Below, one piece after another: positions 5,673 to 10,962 of a DNA stretch of 10,962 bases. Source of the DNA: Pseudomonadota bacterium (lineage in GTDB: Bacteria > Pseudomonadota > Alphaproteobacteria > Rhizobiales > Devosiaceae). The stretch is taken from NCBI GenBank assembly GCA_023431205.1, contig JAEYXQ010000082.1:1-10962 (forward strand). Direction: 5' to 3'. The notes under the pieces are model-generated. The model was given only the letters and a program-made list of their open reading frames with translations, had not been told where the DNA came from and did not search any database. The translations under genes were made by a program, and so were the position numbers. Each line of letters opens with the position of its first letter. Position 1 is the first letter of the stretch.

Positions 5673-7708
5673 GCACCGGACATCCCGACGATCCGCTTCG
5701 CCAACTGGCCGGGTCCGAACCGCCGCCGCCGCGCCCCGATGCCCGTGCCGCCGCCCTTGCTGCCGCCCGCGCCGCCTTCGAGGCCGAGCAGGCAAAGAAA
5801 TCTGCACCCGCAACCAAAGGTGCCGGCCGACGCCGCCGTCTCACGTCCATCGTTTCGTCCTTCAGAGGGATTTCGATCATGGACATGCGTATTCCGGTCG
5901 GCACCGCCGCCATTGCCCTATTGGTCCTGCCGCTCGGCTGGCAGCTCTATTCCAGCACCGCGCTCAGCCCCGCCGAGGGGGTCGTCGCGCCGCAGCCGGT
6001 GCGCGAAGAGGTAGCGCAGGCCCCGGCCCAGCCCCAGCCGTCGCCCGCAAAAGTGCAGCCGCGGGCCCCCGAGCCGGCGGCCGATGCCGCAACCAGCACG
6101 GCGGAGATCGATGACGCCGCGCCGCCGCCGCCACCGGTGCTGATGGAAAGCGAAATGGCGCCGCAGAGCATGACTGCGGCAATGCCCGCGCCGTCCAGTC
6201 CGCCGCTGGTTGGCATGGGTCGGAGCGCCGACCTCATGGCCCCGGCTGAGCCGGCCGGCGACAGCTTCACCAGCTTCGACGAGCAGCGGCCCAAGGTCGT
6301 TGCGGAAGAGCCGGTCTCGACCTTTTCCGTCGACGTCGACACGGCCAGCTATTCCTATGTCCGCCGCATGCTCGAGGACGGCACCGTGCCTGAACCCGAC
6401 GCGGTGCGGGTGGAAGAGCTGATCAACTACTTCCCCTATGACTACCCGGCCCCCGAAAACGCCGAGGTACCGTTCCGCCCGTCGCTGGCGGTCTACTCCA
6501 CGCCATGGAACCCGGCGACGCAACTGATCCATATCGGCATCAAGGGCTACGAACCCCCGGCTACGGAGGACAGCCCCAGCAATCTGGTCTTCCTGATCGA
6601 CACGTCCGGCTCGATGGACGAGGCCGACAAGCTGCCCCTGCTCAAGCGCGCCTTCTCGCTCCTGGTCGAACAGCTCTCGGGCAACGACACCATCTCGATC
6701 GTGGCCTATGCCGGCTCCGCCGGGGTGGTGCTCGAGCCGACGCGGGCAACGGAGAAGGCAACGATCCTTGCCGCTCTCGACGGATTGTGGGCCGGCGGCT
6801 CCACCGCCGGCGCCGAAGGCATCGAGCTCGCTTACCGGCTGGCCGAGGACAATATGGTGCAGGGCGGCGTCAACCGGGTCATCCTCGCCACCGATGGCGA
6901 CTTCAATGTCGGCATCGAGGATCCCGACGAGCTCGAGCGCTTCATCGCAGCCCGCCGCGATCGGGTGAGCCTGTCGGTGCTCGGCTTCGGGCAGGGCAAT
7001 CTCGGCGACGACACCATGCAGGCGCTGGCCCAGAACGGCAACGGCAATGCCAGCTACATCTCGAGCTTCAGCGAGGCCCGCAAGGTGCTGGTGGAAGAGA
7101 TCGGCGGTACGCTGCAGACCATCGCCCAGGACGTGAAGATCCAGGTGGAGTTCAACCCCGCCGTGATCTCCGAGTACCGGCTGATCGGCTACGAGACCCG
7201 TGCCCTCAACCGGGAGGACTTCAACAACGACAAGGTGGATGCCGGCGACATCGGCGCTGGCCATACGGTCACGGCGATCTACGAGATCACCCCCGTCGGC
7301 TCGGACGCTGCCCTTGTCGACCCGCTCCGCTACGGCACCGGAGCAACACCGGTTGCCGCGGCAAGCGACGAGATCGCCTTCCTCCGCATCCGCTACAAGC
7401 AGCCGGGCGAAACCACCAGCAGGCTGATCGAGCACCCGATCACGCAGGATCTCGTTGCAGCCGATGTGGATGACGTCAGCGAAGACGTCCGCTTCGCCGC
7501 CGCCGTCGCCGCCTTCGGCCAGAAGCTGCGGGGCAGCATCCATGCCGGCATGAGCTGGGACGCCATCGTCGACCTGGCCCTGGGCGCCCGCGGCGAGGAC
7601 CAGGGCGGCTATCGCAACGAGTTCGTGTCTCTTGCCAAAACCGCCGCGCTGCTGAAGCCCGACACGCACACCGACCCGTGTCAGTCCTCCAGCGAGGGGT
7701 GTGAGTAG
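5669..7708 (+). CDS. membrane-anchored VWA-domain (YfbK-like) protein, possible anti-sigma factor
   Basis: The 679-residue product starts at the ATG that overlaps the sigma stop. It has four parts. Residues 1-55 are a cytoplasmic segment with a helical DARAAALAAARAAFEAE stretch, ending in RRRR. One membrane helix lies at about 75-95, and a Pro/Ala-rich linker at about 97-200. A large periplasmic part follows: the YfbK-type VWA N-terminal block (STFSVDVDTASYSYVRRMLE, 217-236), a VWA domain at about 303-480 and a DUF3520-like C-terminal region. The metal-site (MIDAS) residues are present: DTSGS at 311-315, Thr379 in GGSTAG and Asp409 in ATDGD. Coupling to the ECF gene and the N-in topology suggest an anti-sigma or sensor role, which is inference; no classical zinc anti-sigma motif (HxxxCxxC) is seen. 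The last dozen codons run into an intergenic repeat. Confidence 0.88.
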   Translation: MSTGHPDDPLRQLAGSEPPPPRPDARAAALAAARAAFEAEQAKKSAPATKGAGRRRRLTSIVSSFRGISIMDMRIPVGTAAIALLVLPLGWQLYSSTALSPAEGVVAPQPVREEVAQAPAQPQPSPAKVQPRAPEPAADAATSTAEIDDAAPPPPPVLMESEMAPQSMTAAMPAPSSPPLVGMGRSADLMAPAEPAGDSFTSFDEQRPKVVAEEPVSTFSVDVDTASYSYVRRMLEDGTVPEPDAVRVEELINYFPYDYPAPENAEVPFRPSLAVYSTPWNPATQLIHIGIKGYEPPATEDSPSNLVFLIDTSGSMDEADKLPLLKRAFSLLVEQLSGNDTISIVAYAGSAGVVLEPTRATEKATILAALDGLWAGGSTAGAEGIELAYRLAEDNMVQGGVNRVILATDGDFNVGIEDPDELERFIAARRDRVSLSVLGFGQGNLGDDTMQALAQNGNGNASYISSFSEARKVLVEEIGGTLQTIAQDVKIQVEFNPAVISEYRLIGYETRALNREDFNNDKVDAGDIGAGHTVTAIYEITPVGSDAALVDPLRYGTGATPVAAASDEIAFLRIRYKQPGETTSRLIEHPITQDLVAADVDDVSEDVRFAAAVAAFGQKLRGSIHAGMSWDAIVDLALGARGEDQGGYRNEFVSLAKTAALLKPDTHTDPCQSSSEGCE

Positions 7709-7716
7709 CACCCCTC
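7694..7716. repeat. hairpin spanning the VWA gene stop codon
   Basis: GAGGGGTG (7694-7701) pairs perfectly with CACCCCTC (7709-7716), and the 7-base loop TGAGTAG contains the VWA stop TAG (7706-7708). There is no T-run, so it is more likely a repeat border than a terminator. Confidence 0.65.
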
Positions 7717-7923
7717 ATCCGCCCTTCGGGCACCTTCTCCCGCAAGGGGAGAAGGGAGCATCGGGGGTGCCGCCATCGCGGAGCCTCCCCTCTCCCCTCG
7801 GGGGCGTGCTGCAAGCACCGAGCCTCCCCTCTCCTTGCTGAGCGTGCCGCAACCACGGAGCCTCCCCTCTCCCATTGCGGGAGAGGGTGGATCGGGCGCA
7901 GCCCGAGACGGGTGAGGGGTGTG
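7694..7923. repeat. intergenic repeat mosaic between VWA and GST genes
   Basis: The stretch between the two convergent genes is entirely repeat-like. Outer arms ACCCCTCATCC (7710-7720) and GGGTGAGGGGT (7910-7920) are inverted. Next to them are stem-loops CCTTCTCCC/GGGAGAAGG (7733-7741 with 7747-7755) and CCCTCTCCC/GGGAGAGGG (7865-7873 with 7879-7887), and TCGGGC-GCA-GCCCGA at 7892-7906. In between, GAGCCTCCCCTCTCC occurs at 7781, 7820 and 7858. Each copy is preceded by a GTGCnGC-type sequence, giving three imperfect units of 38-39 bases. Repeats with these arm sequences are common between genes in Hyphomicrobiales. The hairpins may act as a two-way transcription block between the converging genes. 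No gene is present. Confidence 0.8.
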
Positions 7924-7936
7924 GCAGGAGTGGAGG

Positions 7937-8551
7937 CTACGGCGTCTCCGCCCCCATCCATTTCGCTCCCGCCGGTCGCTCCTTCAGCCGCCTGCAATAA
8001 GCCGACAGCGCCGGAAAATCCGGCTTCTCGTCGGGCATTGCAGACCAGCGATGGAGCGACAGCCCGAGAGCAATGTCGGCGATCGAGAACGCCTCGTCGG
8101 CGAACTCCCGGTTGGCCATATGCTGCTCGAGGATCTGCATCTTTGCCGCCCAGCGATCGATCGACTCCCGCACTTTGGCGGGATCGTCATATCCCGGCGT
8201 GTTGCGCAGCCGCGCATTGACCGCATAGCCCCAGGTGGGGTTGAGCTCGGTCGCCTGCCACACCAGCCACTGCAGCGCCAATCCGCGCCGGGCGTGATCC
8301 GTCGGCAGCAGCAGCCCGGACCCGTAGCGGTCGGCGATGTAGATCAGGATGGCGGTGCTCTCCCACAGCGTCACCTCTCCATCGCGGATCACCGGCACCT
8401 GTCCGTTGGGGTTGAGGGCTAAAAACTCCGGCACCTTGGGATCGCGCAACGGCAGGCCCCAGTCCTCCCGTTCATAGGGCAGCCCCAGTTCGTCCAAGGC
8501 CCACAGAACCTTGCGCACATTGATCGAGGTCACCCGCCCGAGAACCTTCAT
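7937..8551 (-). CDS. glutathione S-transferase family protein
   Basis: This 204-residue cytosolic protein has the two-domain GST fold. The thioredoxin-like N-terminal domain (1-77) carries the candidate active-site Ser9 in TSINVRK, the glutathione-binding cis-proline Pro53 in NPNGQVPVI, and the ESTAILIYIADRYG helix with the glutathione-contact residues Glu64-Ser65. The helical C-terminal domain has FSIADIALG, the usual N-capping/hydrophobic-staple region. The length is typical. ATG 8549-8551 is chosen because AGAGGTG lies 8 bases upstream; an ATG seven codons earlier has no ribosome site, and the much longer open frame to 8776 overlaps fliF. Substrate cannot be predicted; detoxification of electrophiles is the family role. 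It is divergent from fliF and convergent with the VWA gene. Confidence 0.93.
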   Translation of the reverse strand: MKVLGRVTSINVRKVLWALDELGLPYEREDWGLPLRDPKVPEFLALNPNGQVPVIRDGEVTLWESTAILIYIADRYGSGLLLPTDHARRGLALQWLVWQATELNPTWGYAVNARLRNTPGYDDPAKVRESIDRWAAKMQILEQHMANREFADEAFSIADIALGLSLHRWSAMPDEKPDFPALSAYCRRLKERPAGAKWMGAETP

Positions 8552-8639
8552 CCTTCGTTCACCTCTGTTCATTTTTGCGGCCGAAACGGTGGCTCTATGC
8601 GGCACTTTCTGCCCGGATTTTGCAAAGCGCAACGGTCGG

Positions 8640-8654
8640 TTAAGAGCTTGTTTA
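8640..8654 (+). promoter_or_regulatory. CtrA-like box upstream of fliF
   Basis: TTAA-GAGCTTG-TTTA matches TTAA-N7-TTAA at 7 of 8 specified bases and is followed by CC (TTTACC versus TTAACC). It ends 66 bases before the fliF GTG in the region shared with the divergent GST gene. In Caulobacter the fliF operon is a class II flagellar promoter activated by CtrA, so position and context support the call. This is a motif match only. Confidence 0.55.
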
Positions 8655-8687
8655 CCATCCACTAGGTAATTCTTGCCCACCAGCAGA

Positions 8688-8702
8688 GCCCCGCTTCGGG
8701 GC
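8688..8702 (+). promoter_or_regulatory. leader hairpin before the fliF ribosome site
   Basis: GCCCCG (8688-8693) pairs with CGGGGC (8697-8702) around a 3-base loop, and it ends 18 bases before the fliF GTG. In the mRNA it would sit just upstream of the GGGACGGGG ribosome-binding region and could influence translation start or mRNA stability. It has no U-run, so it is not a terminator. Confidence 0.35.
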
Positions 8703-8720
8703 GGTGAAGTGGGACGGGGC

Positions 8721-10349
8721 GTGGACAGTTTTACCCAGTTGATCAACCGCATAGGCCTGCCGCGGCTTGCTGCCATGGCAACGGTGGCGGTGCTGATGCT
8801 GGGCTTCTTCGCCTTTCTGATCCTGCGCGCCCAGACCCCGACCCTCTCCCCGCTCTATACCGGCCTAAGCCTCGAGGATTCTTCGGCAATCCTGACCGAG
8901 CTGCAGACCCTCAACATCCCCTATGAGCTCCGCGGCGAGGGCGACACCATCCTGGTGCCGCGCGACCAGATCACCACCCTGCGCATGAGCCTGGCCGGCG
9001 AAGGCCTGCCGACGCGCGGCCAGGTCGGCTACGAGATCTTTGACCAGCAGTCGACCCTCGGCGCCACCAGCTTCGTCCAGAACGTCAACAATATCCGTGC
9101 CCTGGAAGGGGAGCTGGCTCGCACAATCACCTCGCTGAACCGCATCAAGGCGGCGCGCGTCCACCTCGTCCTGCCCGAGCGCGAACTGTTCCGCCGCGAG
9201 CGCAAGGATCCCTCCGCCTCGATCGTCCTGTCGGTCCGTGGCGAGCTCTCGGCCGGCGAGATTCGGGCCATCCAGCACATGGTGTCCTCCGCCATCGAGG
9301 GTCTCTCCCCTGCGCGCGTCGCCATTGTCGATGACCGCGGCAACCTGCTTGCCGCCGGCACCGGCGACGACAACGCCGGCCTCCTCGCCGGGGAAGCCGA
9401 CGAGCGGACCCTGGGCTACGAGAACCGCCTCCGCACCCGGCTCGAAGACATGCTGGCCAATGTGGTCGGGGCCGGTCGCGCCCGCGTGGAAGTTGCCGCC
9501 GAACTCGATTTCAACCGCTCCACCACCACGTCGGAGAAGTTCGATCCCGAGTCGCAGGTGGTGCGCTCGACCCAGACGCGTGAAAGCGAGAACCTGTCGG
9601 CCGGCGCCAACGGCCAGGTGACGGTTGCCAACGAACTGCCCGGGGCCAGCCAGAATGCTGCCGCCGGCCCGTCCGAGCAGGGCACGTCGAGCGAGGAAGT
9701 CGTCAACTACGAGATCAACAAGACCACCGAAACCGCGGTGACCGAGGCCGGTGCGCTGAAGCGCCTGTCGGTGGCGGTCGTGGTCGACGGCAGCTACGTG
9801 ACCGACGGGGGTGGCAACACCACCTACACACCGCGCTCGGCCGACGAGATCACGCAGATCTTGACGCTGGTCCGCTCCGCCGTCGGCTATGACGCCGCCC
9901 GCGGCGACACGGTGGAAGTGGTGAACATGCAGTTCGCCGAGCGGCCGGAACTCGCCCCGCCGGGCACCGACTCCAGCGCCGGCCTGCTCGACTTCACCCG
10001 CGACGACCTGATGAACGGCGCCGAGATGGCCGTCACCCTGCTGATCGCTCTGGCTCTGATCCTGTTCGTGATGCGGCCGCTGCTCAAGAAGGTGCTGACG
10101 CCCGAACCGGCGCCGCTGGCCCTGCCGACCGCCGCCGAGTTGAGCCACCACGGCGTCCTCGCTCCCAATGGCGAGGTGGTCCCCGAGATCGTCGAGGAAC
10201 CCAAGGACAAGACCCCCGCCTGGGTCGCCAACGCCAAGTCCATGGGCGAAACCCAGCTGCAGACGCTCAAGACCGTCGGCACGCTGGTCGAAGAAAACCC
10301 AAAGCAGGCCGCGCTGATCGTGCGCGACTGGCTCTCTAGCGCTGCGTAG
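8721..10349 (+). CDS. fliF: flagellar MS-ring protein FliF
   Basis: FliF forms the inner-membrane MS-ring, the base on which the flagellar rotor and export gate are built. The 542-residue product has membrane helix 1 at about 16-36 and a secretin-like ring-building region with SLAGEGLPTRG (90-100). LEGELARTITSLN (128-140) and ARVHLVLPE (145-153) follow, then the periplasmic ring-building motif and a Ser/Thr/Gly/Ala-rich loop at about 290-335. Helix 2 is at about 434-451. The C-terminal FliG-binding helix region (about 519-542) ends in ENPKQAALIVRDWLSS. I chose GTG 8721 because GGGACGGGG lies immediately upstream and family N termini begin near this point; TTG 8673 would add 16 residues of unfamily-like sequence through the leader hairpin. 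fliG follows after 5 bases, so the two form an operon. A CtrA-like box lies upstream. Confidence 0.96.
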   Translation: MDSFTQLINRIGLPRLAAMATVAVLMLGFFAFLILRAQTPTLSPLYTGLSLEDSSAILTELQTLNIPYELRGEGDTILVPRDQITTLRMSLAGEGLPTRGQVGYEIFDQQSTLGATSFVQNVNNIRALEGELARTITSLNRIKAARVHLVLPERELFRRERKDPSASIVLSVRGELSAGEIRAIQHMVSSAIEGLSPARVAIVDDRGNLLAAGTGDDNAGLLAGEADERTLGYENRLRTRLEDMLANVVGAGRARVEVAAELDFNRSTTTSEKFDPESQVVRSTQTRESENLSAGANGQVTVANELPGASQNAAAGPSEQGTSSEEVVNYEINKTTETAVTEAGALKRLSVAVVVDGSYVTDGGGNTTYTPRSADEITQILTLVRSAVGYDAARGDTVEVVNMQFAERPELAPPGTDSSAGLLDFTRDDLMNGAEMAVTLLIALALILFVMRPLLKKVLTPEPAPLALPTAAELSHHGVLAPNGEVVPEIVEEPKDKTPAWVANAKSMGETQLQTLKTVGTLVEENPKQAALIVRDWLSSAA

Positions 10350-10354
10350 TCCCT

Positions 10355-10962
10355 ATGGCCCTTGTTTCTCAATCCGCTGAACCCGAATCGCAGGGCCTCG
10401 CCGGCAAGCAGCTGACGATCGGCAACGATGCCGCCAATCAACGTGTCCTGAAAGGCGATGAGAAAGCAGCGGCCCTGCTGCTGGCGCTCGGGCCCGACTA
10501 TGGACGTCCGATCTTCGACGAACTGGACGAACTGGAGATCAAGCAGCTCTCGCGCGCCATGGTGCGCCTTGGCCCGATAACCCAGGAAATGCTCGACGAC
10601 CTGATGATCGAGTTCGTCACCACCGTTTCCTCCAACGGTTCACTGTCGGGCAATACCGACTCGACCGAACGGCTGCTGCTCAGCTACCTGTCGCAGGATC
10701 GCGTGGACGCGATCATGGAGGAAATCCGCGGTCCGGCCGGGCGCAACATGTGGGAGAAGCTCAGCAACGTCCAGGCGGACGTGCTCGCGGCCTATCTCAA
10801 GAACGAGTACCCGCAAACGATTGCCGTGGTGTTGTCCAAGATCGCCACCGACCACGCCAGCAAGGTGCTTTCTGTCCTGCCGGAAGAGCTGGCAATGGAC
10901 GTGGTGCAGCGCATGCTCGGGCTGGATCCGGTGCAGAAGGAAATCCTCGAAAAGATCGAAGC
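10355..10962 (+). CDS. fliG: flagellar motor switch protein FliG (3' end beyond window)
   Basis: FliG is the C-ring protein that sits on the FliF tail and takes torque from the stator. From the ATG at 10355, 202 codons are visible without a stop. The N-terminal FliF-binding domain is seen (GDEKAAALLLALG at 34-46; SRAMVRLGPIT at 66-76). The middle domain carries the family motif as NEYPQTIAVVLSKI (150-163), then SVLPEELAMDVVQRM. The middle-domain motif usually written EHPQ is EYPQ here (151-154). The start is 5 bases after the fliF stop with no clear Shine-Dalgarno sequence. A TAG lies in frame only 18 bases upstream, so no earlier start is possible and translation is probably coupled to fliF. 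The torque-generating C-terminal domain is outside the window. Confidence 0.96.
   Translation, partial: MALVSQSAEPESQGLAGKQLTIGNDAANQRVLKGDEKAAALLLALGPDYGRPIFDELDELEIKQLSRAMVRLGPITQEMLDDLMIEFVTTVSSNGSLSGNTDSTERLLLSYLSQDRVDAIMEEIRGPAGRNMWEKLSNVQADVLAAYLKNEYPQTIAVVLSKIATDHASKVLSVLPEELAMDVVQRMLGLDPVQKEILEKIE

Noticed and set aside
5918..7711. Minus-strand open frame of about 597 codons opposite the VWA gene
   Set aside because: It is antisense to a protein with recognised VWA motifs and has His/Arg/Gly-rich shadow composition.
7710..7923. CRISPR array
   Set aside because: There are only three imperfect 38-39-base units with no unique spacers of constant length, they are flanked by palindromic arms, and there are no cas genes nearby.
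8865..10151. Minus-strand open frame of about 428 codons opposite fliF
   Set aside because: It is an antisense shadow of fliF with low-complexity Gly/Val/His/Arg content.

Overview
The window looks like high-GC chromosomal DNA of an alphaproteobacterium, most likely of the order Hyphomicrobiales (Devosia-like, inferred from overall protein character and not provable here). The evidence is a SciP/DUF1153 regulator, flagellar genes carrying Caulobacter-style regulatory sites (CtrA-like boxes, a -24/-12 sigma-54 promoter, FlbD/ftr-like motifs), and REP-type intergenic palindromes of the kind common in this group. The first 34 bases are pure C and probably mark an artefactual contig end.

Layout. 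36-362 (+): 3' end of an NHL/beta-propeller-like protein in lower-GC DNA. 363-566: no gene, but a strong terminator at 516-539 serving the minus-strand gene. 567-845 (-): sciP, the CtrA inhibitor. 846-1022: sciP upstream region with a CtrA-like box, plus a hairpin behind flgD. 1023-1745 (-) flgD and 1757-3259 (-) fliK form an operon read leftwards from a sigma-54-type promoter at 3300-3316, with two ftr-like motifs further upstream. 3490-4641 (+): mnmA, a tRNA 2-thiouridylase, divergent from fliK. 4642-4832: REP palindrome pair plus tandem decay copies. 4833-5018 (-): a 61-aa single-pass membrane protein. 5115-5672 (+) ECF sigma factor and 5669-7708 (+) membrane-anchored VWA/YfbK-like protein overlap by ATGA and are probably a sigma/anti-sigma pair. 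7694-7923: a repeat mosaic. 7937-8551 (-): glutathione S-transferase. 8721-10349 (+) fliF and 10355 to beyond the window end (+) fliG begin the MS-ring/C-ring operon, with a CtrA-like box in the upstream region.

Functional reading. Two flagellar blocks flank a housekeeping and stress-signalling insert. Their regulatory sites suggest the layered scheme known from Caulobacter: early genes (fliF-fliG) under CtrA, SciP restraining CtrA, and later hook genes (fliK-flgD) under sigma-54 with an FlbD-type activator. The least characterised unit is the ECF sigma/VWA pair, where the VWA protein could be a transmembrane anti-sigma factor with a periplasmic metal-ion-dependent adhesion-type sensor domain.
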